A DNA stretch of 64,000 nucleotides from Azomonas agilis (GTDB lineage Bacteria; Pseudomonadota; Gammaproteobacteria; Pseudomonadales; Pseudomonadaceae). The position numbers and the translations under genes are program-made. Below, piece by piece: positions 36,310 through 44,957 of the stretch (positions are counted from its first letter, which is position 1; each line of letters begins with the position of its first letter). A model generated the notes under the pieces. It was not told where the DNA came from. It did no database searches and was given only the letters and a program-made list of their open reading frames with translations. The DNA lies in NCBI RefSeq assembly GCF_007830255.1, contig NZ_VLKG01000001.1:62001-126000 (forward strand), written 5' to 3'.

Positions 36310-36987
36310 ATGACGGGCCGGGATGATCACCTTTGGCTACAACTCTGGCGCGAACAACGCAGTACCGAATTCCATCAGAGTGCCGTCAATCCACTGCTGG
36401 CGCGGTTTTGGCCCGACCTAAAATTAGCTCCCCAAAGCCGTATCTTTGTCCCACTGTGTGGCAAAAGCCTCGACCTAATCTGGCTGGCCGAACAAGGCCA
36501 TGAGGTCATTGGCGTTGAACTCAGCCCCCTAGCAGTGCAAAGCTTCTTTGCCGAACAAGGTTGGCAGCCTGTCCAACGTCAGAGTGGAGCCTTTAGCCTC
36601 TGGCAGTACCAGAATATCAGCATTCTGTGCGGTGATTATTTTGCCCTAAATGCCAGTGACCTTGGTGCGGTAGATGTAGTTTACGACCGCGCGGCCCTCA
36701 CTGCCCTGTCAGGAGCCGTCCGCCAACGCTACATTGAACACCTAAGACGCATCGTGCCCCAGTCGGCCAGCGTATTTTTGCTGACTATCGAAGATGCGGC
36801 CGAGGGTGATAGCCTGCAACAAGCCCTTGGCATAGATAAGGAGCTGGAATGCCTCTGTGCCCCACATTACCAAGTCGAACTGACCCATGTGGAAAGCCTA
36901 CTCGAAACAAATACCGAAGCCCCTGAACAAGCGCCCTGTCGCGTGGAATACAAAGTGTATCGGCTAAGTGGGCGGCCCGCTCCATGA
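36310..36987 (+). CDS. tpm: Thiopurine S-methyltransferase family protein
   Basis: This 225-residue AdoMet-dependent methyltransferase of the bacterial TPMT family has the conserved opening LWREQRSTEFHQSAVNPLLA. The Trp/His-rich front leads to motif I (RIFVPLCGKSLDLIWLAEQG), and then VVYDRAALTAL. Bacterial members methylate thiopurines and help detoxify selenium and tellurium oxyanions as volatile methyl compounds. The ATG at 36310 is preferred to a TTG 15 bases earlier because the conserved region begins right after it. It stands alone between an iron receptor and a decayed insertion remnant. Confidence 0.88.
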   Translation: MTGRDDHLWLQLWREQRSTEFHQSAVNPLLARFWPDLKLAPQSRIFVPLCGKSLDLIWLAEQGHEVIGVELSPLAVQSFFAEQGWQPVQRQSGAFSLWQYQNISILCGDYFALNASDLGAVDVVYDRAALTALSGAVRQRYIEHLRRIVPQSASVFLLTIEDAAEGDSLQQALGIDKELECLCAPHYQVELTHVESLLETNTEAPEQAPCRVEYKVYRLSGRPAP

Positions 36988-37088
36988 CAAGCTGGCTTCG
37001 CCTTTAAACTCCAATCCCGTAGGGTGGCCTCCTATCTTAGAGGCTACCATACCCCTGCCAGCCCTAAACCAGTTGCATCCTCTCTGCT

Positions 37089-37267
37089 CTAAAGGACAGG
37101 GATTCCCTCTACAGGACGGCCATGCCCGACCGCAAGAATGTTCGTAGCCGCGTTAATGTCACACTCGTGCCTGACACCATAGGCACTGTCCATTCTCTTA
37201 TTTCAAGCCCTGCGCTACCTTACAGCCTTAAACCAGGCAGTGCGCCGCAATTCGAGCAGGTTTGGGT
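37089..37267 (-). mobile_element. Decayed carboxyl end of an IS605-family TnpB (OrfB)
   Basis: Reading the minus strand across frames gives TTQTCSNCGALP, a stop, then GSAGLEIREWT, a frame change through a CLWCQ zinc-finger-like bit, and finally GVRHECDINAATNILAVGHG ending PVEGIPVL and a stop at 37089. These are the zinc ribbon and the last RuvC segment (DINAATNIL) of TnpB proteins. The remnant carries at least one nonsense codon and two frame shifts, so it is dead. No amino-terminal part or terminal hairpins were found nearby. Confidence 0.75.
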
Positions 37268-37474
37268 AGTAGCCAGATAGGCACGCGGCTGATTCAGCTC
37301 CTCGGTATCAATGCGGGAAGCCAGTAGCTGACAGAAGGTTTCGGCGGCAGTGTCCTCGGCATCGGCTCGGTTATGCAGTTGCCGCTGCACATGCTGTAAC
37401 AGCCAAGGGTGATGGCTGCTAAAAAAAGAGCCTAACTTGCTGCTCGTTGAGCGGGACACGGGAGCCTCTCCCAC
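37268..37474 (-). pseudogene. Truncated FecI-type sigma factor fragment
   Basis: The first roughly 69 codons from the GTG at 37474 look like ECF sigma region 2 of the FecI group (FSSHHPWLLQHVQRQLHNRA, then DAEDTAAETFCQLL and PRAYLAT). At the point where the two intact sigma factors of this window continue with IA and region 4, this frame jumps into the TnpB tail and stops. Promoter-recognition region 4 is absent, so it cannot work as a sigma factor. A Fur-like box directly upstream supports an origin as a third iron-regulated signalling unit. No fecR or receptor remains beside it. Confidence 0.75.
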
Positions 37475-37475
37475 A

Positions 37476-37494
37476 GATGAAAAACGTTCTCATC
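37476..37494. promoter_or_regulatory. Fur-like box before the broken sigma gene
   Basis: GATGAAAAACGTTCTCATC matches the common Fur form at 13 of 19 positions and keeps GATGA/TCATC-like inverted ends. It abuts the GTG of the sigma fragment, which suggests that the original start codon may lie a few codons downstream. Confidence 0.5.
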
Positions 37495-37558
37495 TTAAAG
37501 ATTGGCAATGCTTTCAGCAATCGCTACCCAAAGAACTCCCTTCAGCGGCATAGGTTAC

Positions 37559-38563
37559 TTAGCTTAATTGTGGGCCGGAGATCATCTGAGCCTGCGCCAA
37601 AATGGGATACCAATCATTTTCCCAGCGCACAAAAGCCGCGTTATCGCCCTCAAAAACCGCATCAAAAAACGCTACAGCCAGCTCTGCGGTGGCGACCTTC
37701 ACCTTGGCATTGAGTGAAAATCCGCCGGTAAAGCTACGATCGGTGAACATGCTGTGGGAGCCGCCATGAAATACGGCCAGCATCTTGGGCGCATGAACCA
37801 GTGCATCAAAAATCGCCAGTCGATCCTCCAGCCCTGAGCGGTAGCCCGGAATCTCGATCACATCATCGGTGGCTGTCACATGGATGGTGGGGACGGATAC
37901 CTTGCTCAGTATCGCGGCCAGATTGGACTCCCCGTAAAAAGGCGGGGCCGAGATAATCACCGCCGCCGAGAAGCGCGAATCCAAACAGTCAATCGTCTGG
38001 CCGTTCCTCACCACCTGCGCGCCAATGCTGAGCAGTGTGGTATTTGCGCCATAGGAATGACCGGCCATGATCAGGCGTTGAGGATTCACCGCAGCACCAA
38101 AGCGATTGGATTCGTCTGTGAGCAATTGATCGAGGGCAAAATGCACGTCAGCGGCGCGGGCGATGGCTTCTTTCTCCTGAGCGGCGGCCTGCAAACGGCC
38201 AACCACCCCGAAGGGATTGCCCCGCCACAGTGCTGAGTCACTGCCCACATGCTGAACATGCAAACTAGCGATGCCATTGGATGACCAGTGTTTTCCGAGA
38301 TAACTATAACCTTGCCGCGAACCGCCAATGCCGTGCGAGAACACCACCAAGGGCACGGGCCTATCAGGGGATGCCACTACCGGCCAATACAGGCGCGCAG
38401 GCACCGAGCGATCGCGTGTTTGGTCGATCCAATCAAAATCGGTAATCGAATACGGAACTGTGGGTTGTGCCTGTATAGGGCAAGAGGCGGCCAAAGCCGT
38501 CAGCAGCAGTGCCGTATTCACCTGCCGACGAGTCATACCCACCCGCATACTTGACGGCCTCAT
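37559..38563 (-). CDS. Secreted alpha/beta hydrolase of the dienelactone hydrolase/PAF-acetylhydrolase-like group
   Basis: This 334-residue protein has a signal peptide (MTRRQVNTALLLTALAASCP, then IQA). The hydrolase core follows: VPLVVFSHGIGGS with the oxyanion region, and the nucleophile elbow AGHSYGAN with Ser near residue 172. A likely acid lies in VTATDDVIEIPG, and the His in HGGSHSMFTD. The expected product is a periplasmic esterase or lipase-like enzyme; the substrate is unknown. Its ATG overlaps the SDR gene stop by 4 bases (38560-38563), which supports this start over internal Mets. It is probably under the TetR regulator encoded divergently. Confidence 0.82.
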   Translation of the reverse strand: MRPSSMRVGMTRRQVNTALLLTALAASCPIQAQPTVPYSITDFDWIDQTRDRSVPARLYWPVVASPDRPVPLVVFSHGIGGSRQGYSYLGKHWSSNGIASLHVQHVGSDSALWRGNPFGVVGRLQAAAQEKEAIARAADVHFALDQLLTDESNRFGAAVNPQRLIMAGHSYGANTTLLSIGAQVVRNGQTIDCLDSRFSAAVIISAPPFYGESNLAAILSKVSVPTIHVTATDDVIEIPGYRSGLEDRLAIFDALVHAPKMLAVFHGGSHSMFTDRSFTGGFSLNAKVKVATAELAVAFFDAVFEGDNAAFVRWENDWYPILAQAQMISGPQLS

Positions 38564-39531
38564 GCGTGCAAAGACCGGACGACAGGGAACAACACTTTAG
38601 GCTCTTGGCTTCCATCGCTGGGGAAGCTTAAGCCGGTAAGCCGTTCTGACTCAGTCCATAGCCGTGTGGAGCCGTTTATATCCAGCGCCTGCGCGGGAAT
38701 CTTAGCAACAGCAGGATAGCCTCTGATTTCGCCAAACTTATCCGGGCCGTAATAAGCACCGCCTTGGGCCTGTGGCGCAGTCGCGGCAAACAGCGTTGGC
38801 AACGCCCCCTGAGCGGCGGGCTGGAACAAGAACCACAGAAAACGCCGCGCCATCCCCGGAGCACTCCATGCACCCGCGCCATTGGGCAGTAAATCAGTGC
38901 GCGAAATACCGGGATGAGCGGCAATGCTTTGAATACCCCAACCCGCTGCATCACTACGGCGTTGCAATTCGAGGGCGAACATCAGGCAGGCTAACTTTGA
39001 CTGGCCATAAACCGACATCGGCTGGTAGCTGCGCCGCGCGTGCAAATCCTCAAAGTTGATGCTGCCGTTTCGCGCTGCAATGCTGGACAACGTGACCACT
39101 CGCGCTTGCTTGCCTTTGCATAACAGCGGCAACAGTTGGGCGGTCAAAGCAAAGTGGCCGAGGTAATTCGTCCCCCATTGCAGCTCGAATCCATCAGAGG
39201 TTTCCTGCCGCTTGGGTGGGGTCATCACGGCAGCGTTGTTGATCAGCAGGTCGAGGCTATCGCACGAACTGCCTAGGCTCTCAGCGAATGCTTTGATGGA
39301 GCTGAGGCTGGCCAGATCCAAGACCTCAAAAACCACCTTCGCGCTCGGGACACTTTGGCGAATCTGCTGGACAGCGGCGGCTCCCTTTAGTGGATTGCGC
39401 CCGGCGATGATGACCTTTGCACCCGCGCGGGCCAGCGCCAGCGCATCTTGAAACCCTAAGCCGCCCGTTCCAGTGACCACAGCGGTGCGGCCCTGTTGTG
39501 AGGGAATATCGGAAGTGGTCCAGTCAACCAT
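38560..39531 (-). CDS. Short-chain dehydrogenase/reductase (SDR), retinol dehydrogenase-like
   Basis: This 323-residue SDR has the nucleotide-binding TGTGGLGFQDALALARAGA near residues 20-38. LINNAAVMTPP (NNAG variant) and the catalytic Ser region VVTLSSIAA follow, and the Tyr/Lys pair is YGQSKLA. The length and the insertion before the carboxyl end resemble the long-chain retinol dehydrogenase/oxidoreductase branch. It oxidises or reduces an unknown alcohol or ketone with NAD(P). The first gene of an SDR-hydrolase pair, it faces a tetR gene across a region holding two near-identical operators, so induction by a small molecule is likely. Confidence 0.88.
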   Translation of the reverse strand: MVDWTTSDIPSQQGRTAVVTGTGGLGFQDALALARAGAKVIIAGRNPLKGAAAVQQIRQSVPSAKVVFEVLDLASLSSIKAFAESLGSSCDSLDLLINNAAVMTPPKRQETSDGFELQWGTNYLGHFALTAQLLPLLCKGKQARVVTLSSIAARNGSINFEDLHARRSYQPMSVYGQSKLACLMFALELQRRSDAAGWGIQSIAAHPGISRTDLLPNGAGAWSAPGMARRFLWFLFQPAAQGALPTLFAATAPQAQGGAYYGPDKFGEIRGYPAVAKIPAQALDINGSTRLWTESERLTGLSFPSDGSQEPKVLFPVVRSLHA

Positions 39532-39580
39532 GGTCGATCCTTGTCTGACGAGGAGTGGAAGGGTAAACTTGGCACATCAA

Positions 39581-39622
39581 TAAATGCACTTAGTGCAAAT
39601 AATATTGCACTAAGTGCATTTA
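39581..39622. promoter_or_regulatory. Double TetR operator: 18-bp perfect inverted repeat
   Basis: TAAATGCACTTAGTGCAA (39581-39598) is repeated exactly in inverse at 39605-39622 after a 6-base spacer. Each arm also contains its own 13-bp palindrome TGCACTnAGTGCA, giving two tandem dimer sites. It sits between the SDR gene and tetR, covering both promoters. Confidence 0.8.
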
Positions 39623-39639
39623 TAAAACAAGCCATCGAC

Positions 39640-40251
39640 ATGTCAGAAATTTCCCCGCCCACCAATACAGCTCCCGTAAAGGGTTTACGGGAACGCAAAC
39701 GCCGCGAAACCAGTCAGCGGATTGCCGAAACCGCGCTGCAGCTATTCCTAACCCATGGCTATAACAGCACCACGCTGGATGCGGTTGCAGAAGCCGCCGG
39801 TATTTCGCGCCGCACCTTCTTCTCCTACTTCAAGTCGAAGGAGGACATCATCCTGTTTGGGCTGGAAGCAGATATGGCCGAGCTGATTGCCGATCTGCTG
39901 AAGACATCGCCCGACATACCGCCACTGGATGTGGTGCGCGATGTGATGGTGCAGCGCATTGCACGCCACACCACAGAACAGATGACTGCCATCGACAACC
40001 TGATGCTATCCAGTGAATCGCTACTGGCGCGCAAACAAGGGTTTTATCTGAAGCAGGAACAGGCGATTTTCAGTGCGCTGTGTGAGGTGTGGCGACAACC
40101 CGAGCGCCGAACGGCGCTGCGGATGGTAGCTATGGTATCCATCGGTGCGATGAGGGTCGCTATTCAGGCATGGAGGGAACAGACTGGCCCGCGAAAACCG
40201 GCTGCCCAATTCCTCAAGGAAGCTTTCGACAGCCTGCGTACAGAGCTGTGA
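39640..40251 (+). CDS. TetR-family transcriptional repressor
   Basis: This 203-residue regulator has an amino-terminal helix-turn-helix (ETALQLFLTHGYNSTTLDAV, then AEAAGISRRTFFSYFKSKED), typical of TetR. A helical ligand domain follows and contains MVSIGAMRVAIQAW. The ATG at 39640 is chosen because an earlier in-frame TTG would place the double palindrome at 39581-39622 inside the coding region. It most likely binds those two sites and represses both itself and the divergent SDR-hydrolase operon. The inducer is unknown. Confidence 0.88.
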   Translation: MSEISPPTNTAPVKGLRERKRRETSQRIAETALQLFLTHGYNSTTLDAVAEAAGISRRTFFSYFKSKEDIILFGLEADMAELIADLLKTSPDIPPLDVVRDVMVQRIARHTTEQMTAIDNLMLSSESLLARKQGFYLKQEQAIFSALCEVWRQPERRTALRMVAMVSIGAMRVAIQAWREQTGPRKPAAQFLKEAFDSLRTEL

Positions 40252-40279
40252 TTGCGCTTTGCTGAACAACCCAAAGCCT

Positions 40280-40918
40280 TTAGTGGCTTGGCCCCGCTTT
40301 AAAGCTCAGGCTCACGGTATGCAGCACGTCTTTATACACCTTGCCGTCGATGGTGGTGGAACCATTGAGCTTGGCGCTCAAATCCAACACATAGGTGGCT
40401 GGAAACGGCGTGCTTAGGGTGACGTTACCATTGGCATCTGGGCGTAATACACGGTTCCAACCCTGCTCCGAGGTGGTCAGCATGGCCTGTGGAATGGCCA
40501 CTTTCTGTCCCTTCCAAATCAACTGGAAGGTATTGCCATTGGGCGTGGTGGGAACTAACTCTAAATCGTTAGCAGGCTTAATGTCATTGCGCCCTTCTTT
40601 GGCTTGGAAGAGTACTAAGGTGCCTTCTGGAGTTACGCGGTGCCCAACCACACGCACATCACCGGAACGGCTGGTAGTGACCTTCATCGCCTTGCCGTCT
40701 GCCTGCACGGGCAGATTTTTAGTATCACCCTGTGAGGCTTGCAGCCCTGATACTTCAGTCATCGGCAACTGTTTACCGTCCAAAGTACCGTACTTGACTT
40801 GAACCCCACCGGCGACTGGCTCCATCCATAGATAATCAGCAGCGGAAGTGGACAAAGAGACCACTAATACACTCAGGGTTGCCATCCATTGCAAACTACG
40901 TTTAACAGCAATACACAT
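40280..40918 (-). CDS. Secreted DUF4198-like protein, possibly iron-linked
   Basis: This 212-residue protein has a signal peptide (about 1-27, ending STSAAD). The beta-rich domain begins YLWMEPVAGGVQVKYG, similar to DUF4198/NikM-like periplasmic proteins that accompany TonB-dependent metal uptake. No catalytic residues stand out. A weak Fur-like site about 15 bases upstream, and the two nearby siderophore receptors, suggest an iron-related role, but this is inference. It is convergent with tetR (28 bases between the stops) and followed upstream by the clpB terminator. Confidence 0.6.
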   Translation of the reverse strand: MCIAVKRSLQWMATLSVLVVSLSTSAADYLWMEPVAGGVQVKYGTLDGKQLPMTEVSGLQASQGDTKNLPVQADGKAMKVTTSRSGDVRVVGHRVTPEGTLVLFQAKEGRNDIKPANDLELVPTTPNGNTFQLIWKGQKVAIPQAMLTTSEQGWNRVLRPDANGNVTLSTPFPATYVLDLSAKLNGSTTIDGKVYKDVLHTVSLSFKAGPSH

Positions 40919-40931
40919 GATTCCTATCTCA

Positions 40932-40950
40932 TAATGATAAATCCTATTAA
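40932..40950. promoter_or_regulatory. Weak Fur-like site upstream of the DUF4198-like gene
   Basis: TAATGATAAATCCTATTAA contains TGATAA followed by TATTA, agreeing with about 10 of 14 informative positions of the 7-1-7 Fur model. The match is poorer than the boxes before the FecI genes. Confidence 0.35.
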
Positions 40951-41043
40951 TTAAAATACCCCCTATGCTCAGGCACTGAAAAGCCTATTTTTACCGGGCT
41001 TTTTATTTAGGCTCCTATATAAGCTTTATGCAGCCATAAAAAA

Positions 41044-41071
41044 GCCCAGCACTTAGGCTGGGCTTTTTTTG
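41044..41071 (-). terminator. Rho-independent terminator after clpB
   Basis: AGCCCAGC at 41044-41051 pairs with GCTGGGCT at 41058-41065 around a 6-base loop. A-runs on one side and T-runs on the other make it effective in both directions. In the clpB direction the 3' tail is a run of T. Confidence 0.88.
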
Positions 41072-41080
41072 AGTTTGGGA

Positions 41081-43645
41081 TCAGGCAAACAGGATTTCGT
41101 CGCCCTCTACCTTGGCGTGGATGGTCGTACCCGGCTCGAATTTCCCGGCCAGAATCTGTTGCGCCAAGGGGTTTTCGATCCAGCGTTGGATGGCACGTTT
41201 TAGCGGCCGCGCACCGTATACCGGGTCGTACCCTACAGCCACCAGCTTGTCTAAAGCCTCTGGAGTCAGGTCTAAACTCAGCTCGCGCTCGGCCAAGCGT
41301 TGACGCAGACGACTGAGCTGGATATTGGCAATGCCGTTGATCTGGTCTTTACCGAGCGGGTCGAACACCACCACCTCGTCAATCCGGTTAATAAACTCAG
41401 GCCGGAAGTGCACACTCACTGCGTCCATCACCGCCGCCCGCTGTGCTTCGCGGTCGCCCACCAACTCCTGAATCTGCGCTGAACCCAAGTTGGAAGTCAT
41501 GACAATCACGGTATTGCGGAAATCCACGGTGCGGCCATGACTGTCGGTGAGGCGGCCATCTTCCAGCACTTGCAGCAGGATGTTGAACACATCAGGGTGG
41601 GCTTTTTCCACCTCATCCAACAGCACCACCGCGTAGGGCTTACGGCGCACGGCTTCGGTTAAATAACCGCCTTCTTCATAACCCACGTAGCCCGGAGGGG
41701 CTCCGATCAAACGGGCTACCGAGTGTTTTTCCATAAACTCGGACATATCAATGCGGATCATGGCCTCTTCGGTGTCGAACAGGAACTCAGCCAGCGCTTT
41801 ACACAGCTCGGTTTTACCCACCCCGGTTGGGCCAAGGAACAGGAAGGAGCCGCTGGGACGGTTCGGATCAGCCAGCCCCGCACGAGAACGACGCACCGCG
41901 TTAGCCACTGCCGTTACGGCCTCATGCTGACCAATCACCCGCTTGTGCAGGTCATCTTCCATACGCAGCAGTTTTTCCCGCTCGCCTTCCATCATTTTGG
42001 AGACGGGGATGCCCGTCCACTTGGACACGACTTCGGCGATCTCTTCCTCCGTGACCTTGTTACGCAACAGTTGATTTTCGGCCTTACCGTGCTGATCCAC
42101 CATTTGCAGGCTGCGTTCTAAGTCGGGCAATACGCCGTATTGCAGCTCCGCCATACGGTTTAAATCACCTTTACGGCGTGCCAGCTCCAGCTCGGTTTTA
42201 GCCTGTTCGATTTTTTGCTGGATTTGCGCCGAACCCTGCACCTCGGCTTTTTCCGATTTCCAGATTTCCTCTAAATCGGCGTATTCCTTCTCCAGCTTGG
42301 CGATGTCTTCTTCCAGTTTCAGCAGACGTTTTTTGGTAGCCTCGTCGTCCTCTTTACTCAGGGCTTGGCGTTCTACCTTGAGTTGAATCAGGCGACGGTC
42401 TAAGCGATCCAACTCTTCCGGCTTGGAGTCGATTTCCATACGGATACGGCTGGCGGCTTCGTCGATCAAGTCAATGGCCTTATCCGGTAACTGACGGTCG
42501 GTGATGTAGCGATGGGATAACTTAGCCGCCGCAATAATGGCGCTGTCGGTGATGCCCACTTTATGGTGAACTTCATAACGCTCTTTCAGGCCGCGCAAAA
42601 TGGCGATGGTATCTTCTTCGCTCGGCTCATCCACCAGCACTTTTTGGAACCGACGCTCTAAGGCCGCATCCTTTTCAATGTATTGGCGGTATTCGTCCAG
42701 CGTGGTTGCGCCGACGCAATGCAGTTCACCGCGCGCCAAGGCGGGTTTGAGCATATTGCCCGCGTCCATAGCGCCCTCGCCTTTACCAGCACCCACCATA
42801 GTGTGCAGTTCGTCGATAAACAGGATGATGCGGCCTTCCTGCTTTGACAGTTCATTGAGCACAGATTTTAGGCGTTCCTCAAACTCACCCCGGTATTTAG
42901 CACCCGCGATTAAAGCGCCCATATCCAAGGCCAGCAGGCGCTTGTCTTTCAGGCCGTCCGGCACTTCGCCGTTGACGATACGCTGGGCCAAGCCCTCGAC
43001 AATGGCGGTTTTACCCACACCGGGCTCACCGATTAAAACGGGGTTGTTTTTGGTACGGCGTTGCAGCACTTGGATGGTACGGCGGATTTCGTCGTCACGG
43101 CCAATCACCGGATCAAGCTTGCCTTCTTCGGCGCGCTTGGTCATGTCGGTGGTGAATTTATCCAAGGCTTGGCGCGACTCCTCCGCGTTAGCATCTTTGA
43201 CTGACTCACCGCCGCGCAGGTTGTTGATGGCATTTTCCAGCGCTTTTTTGGATACGCCCTGCGCCAAGAGTAATTTGCCCAGCTTGGTGCTGTCGTCCAA
43301 CGCCGCTAACAACACCAGCTCACTGGAGATAAATTGGTCGCCCTTTTGCTGCGCCAGACGATCGGCTTGGTTGAGCAGACGACCCAATTCTGGCGAAGCA
43401 CTCATGTCGCCGGTGGGATTTTGCAGGCGCGGCAGGTTATTCAGCTCACGGCCTAGGACATCACGCAGGCTAGCTACATCAAAGCCCACTTGCATGAGCA
43501 AAGGTTTGATGGAGCCGCCCTGCTGCTCCAATAACGCCTGCATCAAGTGCAAAGGCTCAATCGCTGAATGATCCAAACCAATCGCAATGGATTGGGCATC
43601 AGATAATGCCAATTGCAACTTGCTGGTTAAACGGTCAATACGCAT
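41081..43645 (-). CDS. clpB: ClpB protein disaggregase
   Basis: This 854-residue Hsp100 has an amino-terminal Clp repeat domain (1-145). The first AAA+ module has Walker A GEPGVGKT near 205 and a DELH Walker B. A long coiled-coil middle domain follows at about 405-525 ([20 protein letters not shown] region). The second AAA+ module has GPTGVGKT near 604. With DnaK it threads aggregated proteins through the hexamer pore after heat stress. It has its own sigma-32 promoter at 43725-43752 and ends at a strong terminator. The pgeF gene upstream on the same strand, with rluD and bamD nearby, is the common arrangement. Confidence 0.97.
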   Translation of the reverse strand: MRIDRLTSKLQLALSDAQSIAIGLDHSAIEPLHLMQALLEQQGGSIKPLLMQVGFDVASLRDVLGRELNNLPRLQNPTGDMSASPELGRLLNQADRLAQQKGDQFISSELVLLAALDDSTKLGKLLLAQGVSKKALENAINNLRGGESVKDANAEESRQALDKFTTDMTKRAEEGKLDPVIGRDDEIRRTIQVLQRRTKNNPVLIGEPGVGKTAIVEGLAQRIVNGEVPDGLKDKRLLALDMGALIAGAKYRGEFEERLKSVLNELSKQEGRIILFIDELHTMVGAGKGEGAMDAGNMLKPALARGELHCVGATTLDEYRQYIEKDAALERRFQKVLVDEPSEEDTIAILRGLKERYEVHHKVGITDSAIIAAAKLSHRYITDRQLPDKAIDLIDEAASRIRMEIDSKPEELDRLDRRLIQLKVERQALSKEDDEATKKRLLKLEEDIAKLEKEYADLEEIWKSEKAEVQGSAQIQQKIEQAKTELELARRKGDLNRMAELQYGVLPDLERSLQMVDQHGKAENQLLRNKVTEEEIAEVVSKWTGIPVSKMMEGEREKLLRMEDDLHKRVIGQHEAVTAVANAVRRSRAGLADPNRPSGSFLFLGPTGVGKTELCKALAEFLFDTEEAMIRIDMSEFMEKHSVARLIGAPPGYVGYEEGGYLTEAVRRKPYAVVLLDEVEKAHPDVFNILLQVLEDGRLTDSHGRTVDFRNTVIVMTSNLGSAQIQELVGDREAQRAAVMDAVSVHFRPEFINRIDEVVVFDPLGKDQINGIANIQLSRLRQRLAERELSLDLTPEALDKLVAVGYDPVYGARPLKRAIQRWIENPLAQQILAGKFEPGTTIHAKVEGDEILFA

Positions 43646-43724
43646 AGGTTCACCCTGTCCATAAGTAAGAGCAGGCTGATGTCTTAATGCAACTCACCGA
43701 CTAAAGCCTGCGGGATTGATCCAT

Positions 43725-43752
43725 AGATAGGGATAATTGAAGGATATTCAAG
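43725..43752 (-). promoter_or_regulatory. Sigma-32 heat-shock promoter of clpB
   Basis: On the minus strand, CTTGAA at 43752-43747 is followed after exactly 14 bases by CCCTATCT at 43732-43725. The E. coli sigma-32 form is CTTGAA, 13-15 bases, CCCCATnT. It sits in the pgeF-clpB gap about 80 bases before the clpB start. Confidence 0.8.
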
Positions 43753-43772
43753 CGCTCTTTGCCTGACAAAAA

Positions 43773-44537
43773 TCAAGATATCTGCATATTGGGCTCAACC
43801 AGCCAGATAAGAGAAGCAAAACGCCCCGTGTTAGCCTGACGACGGTAGGAATAAAAGCGCGCCTCTTGATAGGTACAAAAACCCCCGCCATACACAGCGG
43901 TAATCCCTAAAGTGGCTAAACGAATCCGCGCCAGTTGGTATAAGTCCGCCAAGTAACGTCCTGCATTAGGACTGGGCTTAAAGGCTTCCTCAGCTTGTGC
44001 ATGGGCGGACACAAAAGCCTCCCGTACTTCCGGCCCCACTTCAAATACTTCAGGGCCAATGGCGGGGCCAAGCCAGACTAACAGCTCCTGTGGCGCAACC
44101 GCTAAAGCCTGCACCGTACGCTCCAAAACTCCGGCGGCGAGTCCACGCCAACCCGCATGGGCTGCTGCGACCTTAGATCCGGCGCGATCACACAACAGCA
44201 CGGGCAGGCAATCAGCGGTTAGAACACTACAGGCTTGATGGGGCTGATCCGTCCAGCAGGCATCGGCGGTTAATACGTGAGTGGGATCGGCTTTGACCAC
44301 ATCAGTAGAGTGCACTTGGCTTAACCAAGCTGGCGTACATCCTAGGGTTTCAGCCAAGAAGTCACGGTTCTGGGCCACAGCCTGTGGATCATCGCCTACA
44401 TGATCACCCAAGTTAAAACCCTCAAAGGGTGATTGGCTGACGCCTCCGGCACGAGTAGTGATACAGGCTCGAACTTGAGCAGGGGCTGGCCAATCGGGAA
44501 TCAGCCAATCGGTGGGCCAAGGAATATGGGTAGTCAT
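43773..44537 (-). CDS. pgeF: Peptidoglycan editing factor PgeF (YfiH, laccase-domain family)
   Basis: This is a protein of about 254 residues with the family metal site. The Cys/His residues sit in SVLTADCLPVLLCD and AAHAGWRGL, and a His comes earlier in LSQVHSTDVV. The GGFCTYQEARFYSYRR end is conserved. The family removes wrongly incorporated Ser at position 1 of the peptidoglycan stem (PgeF) and was earlier called polyphenol oxidase. ATG 44537 is used because similarity begins near WLIPDWPAPA. An ATG at 44603 would add 22 residues and cannot be excluded. It normally follows rluD closely, but here a toxin-antitoxin pair on the other strand separates them. Confidence 0.9.
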   Translation of the reverse strand: MTTHIPWPTDWLIPDWPAPAQVRACITTRAGGVSQSPFEGFNLGDHVGDDPQAVAQNRDFLAETLGCTPAWLSQVHSTDVVKADPTHVLTADACWTDQPHQACSVLTADCLPVLLCDRAGSKVAAAHAGWRGLAAGVLERTVQALAVAPQELLVWLGPAIGPEVFEVGPEVREAFVSAHAQAEEAFKPSPNAGRYLADLYQLARIRLATLGITAVYGGGFCTYQEARFYSYRRQANTGRFASLIWLVEPNMQIS

Positions 44538-44653
44538 GGGAATAGGTAAAGGTCTGAGGGTATGGAACATTGGATTTTGGTGGATCAGCCAAGCCTTATC
44601 CATCGGTCAATAGCCTCAACAACTTGCCCCCTTGATGCGCTCACCTCATATTC

Positions 44654-44670
44654 GTACGGAATTACCGTAC
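44654..44670. promoter_or_regulatory. Inverted repeat before yefM, likely autoregulatory operator
   Basis: GTACGG and CCGTAC flank AATTA, forming a 17-bp palindrome 14 bases upstream of the antitoxin start. Phd/YefM antitoxins repress their own promoters through such sites. Confidence 0.6.
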
Positions 44671-44684
44671 AAAAGGTGGTAATC

Positions 44685-44957
44685 ATGGATAGCGTCAGCG
44701 TTAATCAATTTCGAAACAATCTAAAAAACTTTGTAGAGCAGATGGTAAATAACCACACACCTCTAAAAGTCACCCGCCGCGCTGGAGAGGCTTTTGTCGT
44801 TATCAATGCCGACGATTGGGAGCGCGAGCAAGAAACCCTTTATATTTTGCAAAATCAAAACTTGATGCAGCAAATTGCGGTTTCATTAGCAACCCACACC
44901 CAGCAAACAGGCTACACCCCAAATGCTAGGGAATTAGATGAGATCACTGGTATTTGA
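44685..44957 (+). CDS. yefM: YefM/Phd-family antitoxin
   Basis: This 90-residue antitoxin has the Phd/YefM DNA-binding fold (SVNQFRNNLKNFVEQMVNNH, then PLKVTRRAGEAFVVINADDW). The carboxyl tail is acidic and wraps the toxin. An AAGGTGGT ribosome site precedes the ATG at 44685, which is better than an upstream in-frame ATG with no similarity. It overlaps the toxin gene by 20 bases. Together they form a YefM-YoeB module on the strand opposite to the core operon it interrupts. Confidence 0.9.
   Translation: MDSVSVNQFRNNLKNFVEQMVNNHTPLKVTRRAGEAFVVINADDWEREQETLYILQNQNLMQQIAVSLATHTQQTGYTPNARELDEITGI

Noticed and set aside
37220-37474. The 84-codon chimeric frame as a real small gene
   Set aside because: It is the accidental in-frame join of a sigma region-2 fragment and a dead TnpB tail.
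42600-43571. A 323-codon open frame antisense to clpB
   Set aside because: clpB is unambiguous. The antisense product is Ser/Pro/Arg-rich without any recognisable motif.
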